From Neisseria flavescens (GTDB lineage: Bacteria > Pseudomonadota > Gammaproteobacteria > Burkholderiales > Neisseriaceae): a DNA stretch of 64,000 bases. The stretch covers positions 434,001 to 498,000 of the forward strand of contig NZ_CP039886.1 of NCBI RefSeq assembly GCF_005221285.1. The letters run 5' to 3'. Below are positions 42,020 to 50,507 of this stretch, piece after piece (the stretch's first letter is position 1; every line of letters starts with the position of its first letter). Below the pieces are notes generated by a model. It did not search any database and was not told where the DNA came from. It saw only the letters and a list, made by a program, of their open reading frames with translations. Position numbers and translations under genes: made by a program.

Positions 42020-42970
42020 TTATACGCCGTGGCGGTCGAGCCAACGTTCGGCATCAAGCGCGGCTTGGCAGCCGGAAGCTGCGCTGGTGATGGCTTGACG
42101 GTAGGTATGGTCTTTGACGTCGCCTGCCGCCCATACGCCTTCGATATTGGTTGCGCCAACATTGTCACCGGTGCTGCCTTTGGTTTTCAGGTAGCCGGTT
42201 TCATCCATATCGAGTTGGCCTTTGAAAATATCGGTGTTGGGTTTGTGGCCGATGGCGATGAATACGCCTTTGACGGCGATGTCTTCGGTAGTGCCGTCGT
42301 TGTGTTTCAGGCGTGCACCGGTAACGCCGCTTTCGTCGCCCAAGATTTCATCAACCGAGCTGTTGAGTTTGAGGATGATTTTGCCTTCTTCGACGCGTTG
42401 CATCAGTTTGTCCACCATGATTTTCTCGGCACGGAAGCTGTCGCGGCGGTGAATCAGGGTAACGGTGTTGGCGATATTGGCAAGGTAGAGGGCTTCTTCT
42501 ACAGCGGTATTGCCACCGCCGACTACGGCAACATCTTGTTTTTTATAGAAGAAACCATCGCAAGTCGCGCAGGCGGAAACGCCTTTTCCGGCAAAGGTTT
42601 CTTCGCTTGGCAAACCTAAATATTTGGCGGATGCGCCGGTGGCAACGATGAGTGCATCGCAGGTGTATTCGCCCATATCGCCTTTGAGGGTAAACGGACG
42701 GTTTTGCAAATCAACGGTGTGGATTTGGTCGAAAATCATTTCGGTACCGAAGCGTTCGGCATGAGCTTGGAAACGGGCCATCAGTTCCGGACCTTGTACG
42801 CCTTCTACGTCGGCAGGCCAGTTGTCCACTTCGGTGGTGGTCATCAATTGTCCGCCTTGCTCAACGCCGGTAATGATCACAGGGTTGAGGTTGGCACGGG
42901 CGGCATAGACGGCGGCAGTATAGCCGGCAGGGCCGGAGCCGAGGATGATGAGTTTATGATGGTTGCTCAT
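42020..42970 (-). CDS. trxB: Thioredoxin reductase
   Basis: A 316-residue flavoenzyme reducing thioredoxin with NADPH. FAD motif GSGPAGYTAA (12-21), redox-active CATCDG (about 137-142), NADPH motif GGGNTAVEEALYL, and the C-terminal FAD motif GVWAAGDVKDHTYRQAITSAASG. Normal bacterial length. It follows the FAD-oxidase gene with a 109-base gap holding a DUS. Confidence 0.96.
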   Translation of the reverse strand: MSNHHKLIILGSGPAGYTAAVYAARANLNPVIITGVEQGGQLMTTTEVDNWPADVEGVQGPELMARFQAHAERFGTEMIFDQIHTVDLQNRPFTLKGDMGEYTCDALIVATGASAKYLGLPSEETFAGKGVSACATCDGFFYKKQDVAVVGGGNTAVEEALYLANIANTVTLIHRRDSFRAEKIMVDKLMQRVEEGKIILKLNSSVDEILGDESGVTGARLKHNDGTTEDIAVKGVFIAIGHKPNTDIFKGQLDMDETGYLKTKGSTGDNVGATNIEGVWAAGDVKDHTYRQAITSAASGCQAALDAERWLDRHGV

Positions 42971-43078
42971 GATGGTTTCCTTGCTGATAAATGATTGAAT
43001 TTTGTCGTATCTAAGCTTTCAGACGGCCTGAATTTTACTTGAATCTGCAGCCGTCTGAAATATGTTTGTTGCTTGGGT

Positions 43079-44374
43079 TTAGTGGCTGTCTTTCCATTGA
43101 TAGTATTTTGAACCGAGGAAAGAGCCGAGTTTGCGCAGGAAAGGCTGGGTAATGATGTTGCTGTGGCGCAGTTGCTCAAAAGGTTTCAGACGGCCGTCAT
43201 CGCCCATGACGGCTTCGGCAATCGCCAAACCGGCAATGCCGGTAATCGCCATGCCGTGTCCGGAATAGCCTTGGGCGTAGAAAACGGTAGGGGCGAGGCG
43301 GCCGAAATGTGGTGCGAGGTTGCGCGTGATGTCGCATTCGCCGCCCCAAGAATGCTCGATTCTGACATCGGCAAGTTGCGGGAAAACTTTCAGCATGTCT
43401 TGGCGGACGAGTTCGGTCATGCGGTCAGGATCGTCGATAAACTCGTTGTCTTTGCCGCCGAAGAGCAGGCGGCTGTCGGCGCTGAGGCGGTAGTAGTCGA
43501 GGACGTGGCGGTTGTCGCAGATGGCCATATTGTTGCGGATCAGGTCTTTGGCGCGTTCGCCCAGGGGTTCGGTGGCGATGATAAAGGTGCTGACTGCAAT
43601 GGCTTTTTGTTCCAATACTTTGAATTTCGGGTGCAAACCGGCATAAGTATTGACGGCATAAACGAGGTTTTTGCACTCAATGCTGCCGTTAGGAGTATGC
43701 ACCAGCCAGCCGTTATCGCATGGCTCGATACGCGTCATCGGGGATTGCTCAAAAAGTTGTGCGCCTGCATCGGCTGCCGCTTTGGTAATGCCTAGGGTGT
43801 AATTGAGTGGGTGTAAGTGGCCGGATAAAGGATCAAATTGCGCGCCTTGATACATATCGCTGGCAAGTTGCTGCTTCAGCGTGGCTTTATCCCAAAGCTG
43901 GTAATGGCTTGCGCCATAATGTTTTTGGGCGTGCTCGTGCCATTGTTGCAATTCTTCCCAATGCTGAGGACGGACGGCGACAGTAGCGTAGCCGCGTTGC
44001 CAATCGCATTGGATATTGTGTTTTTGAATGCGCGAGTCAACCAGTTCAACGGCTTGCAGAGATTGCTGCCAGAACCATTGTGCCTGTTCCAAACCGACTT
44101 GTTTTTCGATTTCTTCCATGCCGCAGGCAAAGTCGCTGATGACTTGTCCGCCGCTGCGGCCTGATGCGCCGAAACCGATACGGGCGGCTTCAAGTACGAT
44201 GACTTCATGGCCGTTTTCGGCAAGCGGTAGGGCGGTGCATAAACCGGACAGGCCGCCGCCGATAACGCAGGTTTCAGTTTTCAGACGGCCTTCAAGTATC
44301 GGATAAGACGGATGGGGATTGGCCGTGCTGACATAGTAGGAAGGAAGGTATTCTTTGAAGCTGGGATTAATCAT
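43079..44374 (-). CDS. FAD-dependent oxidase of the DAO family (PuuB/OrdL-like)
   Basis: A 431-residue D-amino-acid-oxidase-fold flavoprotein. FAD motif VIGGGLSGLCTALPLAENGHEVIVLEA (37-63) and the GASGRSGGQV segment are typical of gamma-glutamylputrescine oxidase PuuB and of OrdL. The C-terminal QGYSGHGMAITGIAG is the second FAD-contact region. It lies immediately downstream of potABC on the same strand, so an oxidising role toward polyamines or their gamma-glutamyl derivatives is plausible. No other puu genes are seen, so substrate is inference. Confidence 0.85.
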   Translation of the reverse strand: MINPSFKEYLPSYYVSTANPHPSYPILEGRLKTETCVIGGGLSGLCTALPLAENGHEVIVLEAARIGFGASGRSGGQVISDFACGMEEIEKQVGLEQAQWFWQQSLQAVELVDSRIQKHNIQCDWQRGYATVAVRPQHWEELQQWHEHAQKHYGASHYQLWDKATLKQQLASDMYQGAQFDPLSGHLHPLNYTLGITKAAADAGAQLFEQSPMTRIEPCDNGWLVHTPNGSIECKNLVYAVNTYAGLHPKFKVLEQKAIAVSTFIIATEPLGERAKDLIRNNMAICDNRHVLDYYRLSADSRLLFGGKDNEFIDDPDRMTELVRQDMLKVFPQLADVRIEHSWGGECDITRNLAPHFGRLAPTVFYAQGYSGHGMAITGIAGLAIAEAVMGDDGRLKPFEQLRHSNIITQPFLRKLGSFLGSKYYQWKDSH

Positions 44375-44480
44375 GATTTGAGCTTTAGGTTGGTTTTCAC
44401 TTCATTGAAATTGTTTTTCAGACGGCCTGGAATATGGGTTGGGTTCAGGCCGTCTGAAAGGATAAGATGCAGTTAATAAA

Positions 44481-44514
44481 ACAGGCTGTTCCGACGCTTT
44501 ATCGGACAGCCTGT
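44481..44514 (-). terminator. Terminator of potABC
   Basis: ACAGGCTGT and its complement pair around a short loop with one bulge, followed on the minus strand by TTTTATT. It lies seven bases past potC. Confidence 0.8.
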
Positions 44515-44521
44515 CTGCATA

Positions 44522-45409
44522 TTAGGCGGCTTTCTCGGCTGCCAATTTTTCTTGGCGGTAGGCTTCGGCAGCCTCGCGTTCCCGTTTGGTTGCCTGACGC
44601 ATCATCCAGTAGTTGACGACAATCACCAGCGTACCGATGATACCGATCAGGATGGTTGCCAAAACGTTCATCTGAGGGTCAAGACCGAGTTTGATTTTGG
44701 AGAAAATCACTTGCGGCAATGTCGATGAACCCGGGCCTGACAGGAAGGAGGTAATCACCAAGTCGTCCAAAGACAGGGTAATGCCCAAGAGGAAGCCGGA
44801 AGCAATCGCAGGGGCAATCAGCGGCAGGGTAATCACGAAGAAAATCTTCAGCGGACGGGCACCCAAGTCCATAGCCGCTTCTTCCAAGGATTGATCCAAT
44901 TCCACCAAACGCGAGCGGATAACGACGGTAATGTACGCCATGCAAAGCGTGGTGTGGCCGAGGAAGATGGTGAAGAAGCCGCGATCAAAGTAGAGCGATT
45001 GCAGCAATTCACTGCCTTGTAGGAACATTTGCACCTGAATAATCAACAGCAGCATGGATAAACCGGTAATCACATCAGGCATCACCATAGGCGCGGAAAT
45101 CATACCGGCAAACAGGGTGCTGCCGCGGAAGCGTTTGATACGCGCCATGGCGTAGCCAGCCAATGTGCCGAGTGCCACGGCGGCAAGCGAGGAAACGATG
45201 GCAATACGCAATGACAGCCAGGCCGCTTCCAAGATGGTGTCGTTTTCCATCAATGCGCCATACCATTTGGTTGAAAAGCCACCCCAAACGGTAACCAGTT
45301 TCGATTCATTGAAAGAATAGATGACCAAAACCACCAGCGGAATATAGAGGAATGCCAGCGAGAGCAGGAGCATCAGTTTCAAGAACCAGGATAATTTGGT
45401 TTTCTGCAT
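44522..45409 (-). CDS. potC: PotC, spermidine/putrescine permease
   Basis: A 295-residue inner-membrane permease of the polyamine ABC importer. Six hydrophobic helices, with the EAA loop LDQSLEEAAMDLGARPLKIFFVITLPLIAPA. Its ATG overlaps the potB stop by one base (TAATG), so translation is coupled. A basic C-terminal tail (KREREAAEAYRQEKLAAEKAA) extends past the usual end. The substrate-binding protein PotD is not adjacent. Confidence 0.94.
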   Translation of the reverse strand: MQKTKLSWFLKLMLLLSLAFLYIPLVVLVIYSFNESKLVTVWGGFSTKWYGALMENDTILEAAWLSLRIAIVSSLAAVALGTLAGYAMARIKRFRGSTLFAGMISAPMVMPDVITGLSMLLLIIQVQMFLQGSELLQSLYFDRGFFTIFLGHTTLCMAYITVVIRSRLVELDQSLEEAAMDLGARPLKIFFVITLPLIAPAIASGFLLGITLSLDDLVITSFLSGPGSSTLPQVIFSKIKLGLDPQMNVLATILIGIIGTLVIVVNYWMMRQATKREREAAEAYRQEKLAAEKAA

Positions 45410-46374
45410 TATTTGCCTCCTTCTTCCAATTCGCGGTTTTCATAGTGCTGGAACAGGGCAATCGGTACAACCAGCAGGGCAACCATAACGACGGCAACAG
45501 CAGAAGCCAGCGGCCAGTTGTTTTGGTCGAAGAATGCCTGCCACAATACTTTACCGATCATCAGGTTTTCAGAACCGCCCACCAATTCAGGAATCACAAA
45601 TTCACCGACGGCCGGCACGAAGACCAGCATAGAGCCTGCAATGATGCCTGTTTTGGATAAAGGCAGGGTAATGGTAAAGAAGGATTTGATCGGACCTGCG
45701 CCCAAGTCGGAAGCGGCTTCGAGCAGACGGTTGTCCAGTTTTACCAGTTGTGTGTACAGCGGCAAAATCATAAACGGCAGATAGGCGTAAACCATCACCA
45801 AATTCAGCGAGAAAGCATTGTAGAACAGGTTTAAAGGCTCACTGATGATTCCGTATTTGATTAAGAAATTGTTGATGATGCCGTTGTGACCCAATAAGCC
45901 CATCCATGCGTAAACACGCAGCAGGAAAGAGGTCCAGAAAGGCAGCATGATTGCCAACAGCAGGCCGTTGCGCGCAGCCGGATTGGCGCGTGAAATGGCA
46001 TAAGCGGTCGGATAACCAATCAGCAGGCAGATGATGGTCGTCGTCAGCGCGGTCTTAATCGAAGACCAGTAGGTCATCAAATAGATATTGCTGTTTTCAC
46101 TGTCGCCAAACGGATTGAGCGTATTCCAAAAATTTTGGAAGATATCGGCGTAGTTCTGATAGCTGATGGCAATGTTCAGACGGCCTAAGTCTTCATCAAT
46201 CGTTGTCAACGGCGTAAATGGCGGAATGGCGATTTCTTGTTCGGCAAAGCTGATTTTCAAGACGATGGCGAACGGAATCAGAAACAGAATCAAAAGCCAA
46301 ATATACGGCACGGCAATCACTGCACGCTGGCCAGGGCGGCGGAACAGTTTATTTTTCAGTTTTTTAAGGTTCAT
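45409..46374 (-). CDS. potB: PotB, spermidine/putrescine permease
   Basis: A 321-residue partner permease. An N-terminal basic segment is followed by helix VPYIWLLILFLIPFAIVLKISF (about 22-43) and an EAA loop LDNRLLEAASDLGAGPIKSFFTITLPLSKTG. It contains a DUS encoding GRLNIAI. It begins 15 bases after potA. Confidence 0.94.
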   Translation of the reverse strand: MNLKKLKNKLFRRPGQRAVIAVPYIWLLILFLIPFAIVLKISFAEQEIAIPPFTPLTTIDEDLGRLNIAISYQNYADIFQNFWNTLNPFGDSENSNIYLMTYWSSIKTALTTTIICLLIGYPTAYAISRANPAARNGLLLAIMLPFWTSFLLRVYAWMGLLGHNGIINNFLIKYGIISEPLNLFYNAFSLNLVMVYAYLPFMILPLYTQLVKLDNRLLEAASDLGAGPIKSFFTITLPLSKTGIIAGSMLVFVPAVGEFVIPELVGGSENLMIGKVLWQAFFDQNNWPLASAVAVVMVALLVVPIALFQHYENRELEEGGK

Positions 46375-46389
46375 CGCATTTCCCTCAAA

Positions 46390-47514
46390 TTAACTGAACA
46401 GAGGTGTCGGTTGGTTTTCAGGCCAGCTGATATAGACGGTTTCATCCCAAGTCGGCGGCGTAATGTTGCGCACATACCAATAAGGTGCGGGAACTTGGCT
46501 TTTGACGACACGGCCGTTGGCGAGTTTGATATGGTAAATCGCAAAGCTGCCCAGATAGGCAATCTCTTTGACTGTGCCTTGAGCCCAGTTGTGCGCGCCT
46601 AAGTGTTTCGGTTTTTCTTTGTGCAAATCAATGTCTTCAGGGCGGATGCTGATCCAAATTTCATGGTCGTTCGGAACGCCCAAACCGTGGTCGATGCGGA
46701 CGTGGTTTTCCAAACCGTCACATTTGACGATGGAGAAATCGGCGCGGTCATCAACAACGACGCCGTCAAAAATATTGGTTTCGCCGATAAATTCAGCAGT
46801 AAAGCGGCTATTAGGATAATCGTACACGTCGCTAGGCGTACCGACTTGGCGCAATTGGCCGTCGGACATAATGGCGATACGGGTAGCCATGGTCATCGCT
46901 TCTTCTTGGTCGTGGGTAACCATGATGCAGGTTACGCCGACTTGTTCCAGTGTGTTGACCAATTCCAGTTGGGTTTGTTGACGCAGTTTTTTATCGAGTG
47001 CGCCCAAAGGTTCGTCAAGCAGCAGGATTTTAGGACGTTTCGCCAGGCTGCGTGCCAAAGCGATACGTTGTTGCTGGCCGCCGGAGAGTTGGTGCGGCTT
47101 GCGTTTGGCGTATTTGGTCATTTGCACCAGGCGCAACATTTCTTCCACACGGGCATCGATTTCGCCTTTAGGCATTTTGTCCTGTTTCAGACCGAAAGCG
47201 ATGTTTTGTTCAACGCTCATGTGCGGGAACAGGGCATAGCTTTGGAACATCATGTTGATTGGGCGCTCGTACGGAGCAAGCTTGGTAATGTCTTGGCCGT
47301 CGAGAATAATTTTGCCCTGATTGGGGCTTTCCATGCCTGCCAACATGCGCAGCAGCGTGGATTTACCACTGCCTGAGCTGCCCAAAAGGGCAAAGATTTC
47401 ATGTTGGTAAATGTCCAAGTCGATGTTATCGACAGCGTAATTGTCACCAAACTTTTTCACCAAGCCTTGGATTTGCAGATAAGGTTTGGCTGAAGACGCA
47501 GTGGTTGCGGTCAT
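46390..47514 (-). CDS. potA: PotA, polyamine ABC transporter ATPase
   Basis: A 374-residue ATPase. Walker A GSSGSGKST (about 41-49), signature LSGGQQQRIALARSLAKRP, Walker B ILLLDEPLGALD and a C-terminal TOBE-like regulatory domain (250-374). It is first in the potABC operon. In meningococci, potABC is similarly arranged, with potD elsewhere. Confidence 0.95.
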   Translation of the reverse strand: MTATTASSAKPYLQIQGLVKKFGDNYAVDNIDLDIYQHEIFALLGSSGSGKSTLLRMLAGMESPNQGKIILDGQDITKLAPYERPINMMFQSYALFPHMSVEQNIAFGLKQDKMPKGEIDARVEEMLRLVQMTKYAKRKPHQLSGGQQQRIALARSLAKRPKILLLDEPLGALDKKLRQQTQLELVNTLEQVGVTCIMVTHDQEEAMTMATRIAIMSDGQLRQVGTPSDVYDYPNSRFTAEFIGETNIFDGVVVDDRADFSIVKCDGLENHVRIDHGLGVPNDHEIWISIRPEDIDLHKEKPKHLGAHNWAQGTVKEIAYLGSFAIYHIKLANGRVVKSQVPAPYWYVRNITPPTWDETVYISWPENQPTPLFS

Positions 47515-47990
47515 AATGGCAATACTCCAAAAAGAAAGACGAGTACCGGCAAAACGGATTTTCGAATGGGTGATAAAAAGCTGTTTGATTGCTGGCGGGA
47601 GTCGAACGGAGGCCGTCTGAAACTCTTGTAAAGCGCACGGGCAGCGTGGATAGAAAGCAGTTTAAGCCTAAGCTTTTGCTCTCGGCAAACTCGGTATTAT
47701 ATTAGCCTAAGCCTCATAGGGGCAATATGAAATTGCTTGTATCGGCTGATTTGAAACAAATATGAAAGGAAAGGCAGGCAGGGAAACAGGATAGTAAAAA
47801 TGGGTAACGTTGTTTTTCTGTACAAAGTGGCTTAATTATCATTCATATGTCTTAAATAATTATTCAAAATAGAATAAAATACGAAAATTGGATTTATTTG
47901 CTAAAACCATAATGGATGACGTTTTATATCGGGAGAGGCGGTTTTGCTCGAAATTGAAACTAAATCCGCTATATGAATAAAAGGGAAAAC
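47515..47990. other. Divergent intergenic region, potA to radC
   Basis: About 475 bases without a gene. It has one AG-type DUS (about 47611-47622). A repeated motif AAGCCTAAGC / TAGCCTAAGCC occurs at 47665-47715. The AT-rich part 47830-47900 (TAATTATCATTCATATG) resembles a Fur-type site but has no iron gene downstream, so I do not call it. Confidence 0.5.
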
Positions 47991-48665
47991 ATGAGTATCA
48001 AAGAATGGCCCGAAGGGGAACGGCCGCGTGAGAAGCTCTTGGCGCACGGTGCGGCGGCGTTGAGTGATGCGGAGTTGCTGGCGATTTTGCTGCGTGTCGG
48101 AACGCGCGGTATGAGCGCGGTTGATTTGGCGCGTTATTTGTTGGGTGAGTTTGGCAGTTTGGGAAAGCTGATGAGTGCGGATGCCAAAACACTCGCTGCT
48201 TATAAGGGCATGGGTTTGGCAAGCTATACTCAATTTGCCGTGGTCAAAGAAATCGGGCGGCGGATTTTGGGTGAAGATTTGCAGGAGCAGATTGTTTTGT
48301 CAAACCCAAAATCGGTTGCGGATTATCTGCGCCTGCACCTTGGGCATGAAAAAATTGAGGTCAGCGTTGCTTTGTTGCTCAACCGTCAAAATCAATTGAT
48401 TGCGGTACGGGAATTGTCGCGCGGTACGGTGGCGGAAAATACGGTTTATATTCGAGAAATCGTTAAATTGGCATTGGATGAATATGCCGACAGTTTGATT
48501 TTGGCACACAATCATCCGGGCGGTTCGGCAAGGCCGTCTGAATCTGATGTGCAGTTTACAGAGCGTTTGAAACAGGCTTTAAGTTTGGTCGATATTACGC
48601 TGTTGGACCATTTTATCGTGACGGCAAAAGAAACCTGCTCTTTGCGCGAACAGGGCTATATGTAA
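47991..48665 (+). CDS. radC: RadC-family JAMM-domain protein
   Basis: A 224-residue protein starting MSIKEWPEGERPREKLLAHGA, with a helix-hairpin-helix N-terminal part and a C-terminal JAMM (MPN+) metal-binding domain containing LAHNHPGGSARPSESDVQFT. Despite the name, a repair role is not established. I chose ATG 47991 with AAGGGAAAAC upstream over 47973. A DUS (48533-48544) encodes the RPSE of the JAMM motif. Confidence 0.92.
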   Translation: MSIKEWPEGERPREKLLAHGAAALSDAELLAILLRVGTRGMSAVDLARYLLGEFGSLGKLMSADAKTLAAYKGMGLASYTQFAVVKEIGRRILGEDLQEQIVLSNPKSVADYLRLHLGHEKIEVSVALLLNRQNQLIAVRELSRGTVAENTVYIREIVKLALDEYADSLILAHNHPGGSARPSESDVQFTERLKQALSLVDITLLDHFIVTAKETCSLREQGYM

Positions 48666-48674
48666 GGATGAATG

Positions 48675-48721
48675 TTCAGGCGGCCTCAGTAGGATTGGTT
48701 TTCTTACTGAGGCCGTCTGAA
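48675..48721. terminator. Imperfect DUS-pair terminator, radC/lipoprotein
   Basis: TTCAGGCGGCCTCAGTA pairs with TACTGAGGCCGTCTGAA with one mismatch over 17 bases, between two convergent genes. Confidence 0.75.
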
Positions 48722-48724
48722 GGA

Positions 48725-48997
48725 TTATTGCGTTACTTCGTTGGAGGACTCTTCCTTATAGATGATTTCTTCCGATTTTGGCTTTTCTTTGCTCTTTTCT
48801 TTTTCTTTATCCTTGTCTTTTTTACCGTCGGGAATGGCGGCATCAATCACTGCCCCCGTTCCTTTGACAACCAATTTTCCGGCAGTCAGGACGGTTGTGG
48901 CGGCCAAATCGACAGCTGCGCCTACAACTCAGCCGTTAAGCGTCAGACAAAGGGCAAGTGCCGGAATCAGGCGTTTTGTGCATCTCAATGACTGCAT
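48725..48997 (-). pseudogene. Lipoprotein gene with stop at the lipobox cysteine
   Basis: One frame read from the ATG at 48997 gives a signal-like MQSLRCTKRLIPALALCLTLNG, then TGA (48929-48931), then VVGAAVDLAATTVLTAGKLVVKG and a Lys/Glu-rich tail (KKDKDKEKEKSKEKPKSEE) ending VTQ. Known neisserial lipoproteins have a cysteine in this position (...G-C-VVGAA), so TGC or TGT has become TGA. An alternative start at 48983 (MHK...) would need one A removed from AAAA. The gene overlaps the upstream gene by 13 bases. As read, the mature protein cannot be made. Confidence 0.65.
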
Positions 48998-49317
48998 CCG
49001 CAGTGTCCTTCGTGATGATGGCCGCATCCGAGTGCTTCTTGCCAAGCATCATCATCGCCGTCAAATTCTTCAACTTCGTCAAATTCACCGTTTTCTACCA
49101 TGCTTACCAGCTCTTCCAGGCTTTCTGCGCCTTCCACCCAAAAGCAGGGAATATCGGGTGGTGTGTCGGGGGCAAGCAGAGCAGCCTGTTGGTCGTGCCA
49201 AGCAATCCAATAGCCGTTTTGCGTTTGTACGAATACGGCATCAGGATGAATGGTTTCGTTTTCGGTATTGACCAGCATTCTGTCAGCGATATCGGTTTGA
49301 AAAGGTAAGGTTTGCAT
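48985..49317 (-). CDS. Small protein with His/Cys-rich metal-binding tail
   Basis: A 110-residue acidic protein (ATG at 49317, MQTLPFQTDIADRM). The middle is Glu/Asp-rich (EELVSMVENGEFDEVEEFDGDDDAW) and it ends in GCGHHHEGHCGCSH, a compact cluster of five histidines and three cysteines fit for zinc, nickel or copper. Similar tails occur on metal-storage or chaperone proteins, but I do not know this family. It is followed by the broken lipoprotein gene. Confidence 0.75.
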   Translation of the reverse strand: MQTLPFQTDIADRMLVNTENETIHPDAVFVQTQNGYWIAWHDQQAALLAPDTPPDIPCFWVEGAESLEELVSMVENGEFDEVEEFDGDDDAWQEALGCGHHHEGHCGCSH

Positions 49318-49363
49318 GATGGTTTGAGAATGTGAGAAAAGAAAGTATTGTAACATGGCAAAA

Positions 49364-49398
49364 ACAAACGCACCGTCTTAGTCAGGCGGTGCGTTTGT
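49364..49398. terminator. Hairpin between the His-tail gene and aqpZ
   Basis: ACAAACGCACCG and CGGTGCGTTTGT pair over 12 bases with an 11-base loop. No DUS is involved. It lies downstream of aqpZ on the minus strand and could terminate it. Confidence 0.6.
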
Positions 49399-49464
49399 GT
49401 CTCGGCAATTTGGGTGCGGTCAGTTTAGGGTGTCAGCCGCACCTGGAATGTCATTCGGTTAAGA

Positions 49465-50157
49465 TTATTTGTCGTTGTTAGCCAAAACGAAGCGGTAAAT
49501 AGCCGCGCCAACTGCTGCGCCGGCAATGGAAGCCAACCAGAACAACCACAGTTGTTCAACAGCCCAGCCGCCTTGGAACAAGGCAACACCGGTAGAACGT
49601 GCAGGGTTTACGGAAGTATTGGTTACAGGAATGCTGATCAAGTGAATCAGGGTCAGACCCAGGCCGATGGCGATAGGGGCAAAGCCGGCTGGAGCCGGTT
49701 TGTCGGTAGAACCCATGATGATCAGGAAGAATGCGGTCAGTACGAATTCGATCAGCAAAGCAGCCATCATGTCGTAACCGTTAGGAGAGTGTTCGCCGAA
49801 ACCGTTGCTGGCAAAGCCGGAAGCAACAGCATCAAAACCGGTTTTACCGGAAGCAATCAGATACAGAACTCCAGCAGCGGCAATCGCACCGATAACTTGG
49901 GATACGATGTAAGGCAACAGGTCTTTACCGTTGAAACGGCCGTCAATGAAAAGGCCGACGGAAACGGCAGGGTTGAAGTGGCCGCCGGAAATGTGGCCGA
50001 CGGCGTAAGCCATGGTCAGTACGGTCAAACCGAATGCTAAAGCGACACCGGCAAAGCCAATGCCAAGTTCAGGGTAGGCTGTTGCCAAAACTGCGCTGCC
50101 GCAGCCGCCGAATATCAGCCAGAAAGTGCCGAAAAATTCTGCAAAATATTTTTTCAT
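49465..50157 (-). CDS. aqpZ: Aquaporin Z
   Basis: A 230-residue water channel. Two NPA boxes (HFNPAVSVG and VNPARSTG) and six helices with half-helices are present. His/Cys residues typical of the water-selective filter are consistent with AqpZ rather than GlpF. It is monocistronic with GAGGAAAAA before the ATG. Confidence 0.94.
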   Translation of the reverse strand: MKKYFAEFFGTFWLIFGGCGSAVLATAYPELGIGFAGVALAFGLTVLTMAYAVGHISGGHFNPAVSVGLFIDGRFNGKDLLPYIVSQVIGAIAAAGVLYLIASGKTGFDAVASGFASNGFGEHSPNGYDMMAALLIEFVLTAFFLIIMGSTDKPAPAGFAPIAIGLGLTLIHLISIPVTNTSVNPARSTGVALFQGGWAVEQLWLFWLASIAGAAVGAAIYRFVLANNDK

Positions 50158-50456
50158 TTGTTTTTCCTCGTAAAGGGTGGGGTGTTGCCGAAGGCATGAA
50201 TCATAATAATATTGCTTCTAATCGAAAAATGGATTTACCTGTTTTTCCGGTCTTGACGAAAGGCCGTCTGAAAATGGCGACAAATGGATAGAGGGATATA
50301 TCTTGCAGGTCAAATTTTGTTTATTGAGGCTGGGTTTATTTAATAGCGAAGCAAATGCCACTAATGCAAAAGCATTTTTTTTGTAAGAAATGCCGTTTAC
50401 AGATTACTTATTTGCTTGTTTATTTAATTGGAATCTCTGAACCCATTATCTGATTT
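50158..50456. other. Intergenic region between aqpZ and ftsK
   Basis: About 300 bases upstream of aqpZ. It has one AG-type DUS (about 50261-50272) and AT-rich DNA that should contain the aqpZ promoter. No gene or repeat seen. Confidence 0.5.
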
Positions 50457-50493
50457 AAAAAGGCCGTCTGAAAAGTTTTCAGACGGCCTTTTA
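50457..50493. terminator. Inverted DUS pair after ftsK
   Basis: AAAAAGGCCGTCTGAAAA facing its complement, 14 bases beyond the ftsK stop on the minus strand. Confidence 0.85.
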
Positions 50494-50507
50494 TTGATGG
50501 AGATAAG

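Noticed and set aside
47830..47850. Fur-like AT-rich site upstream of radC
   Set aside because: Partial match only and no iron gene downstream; could be plain AT richness.
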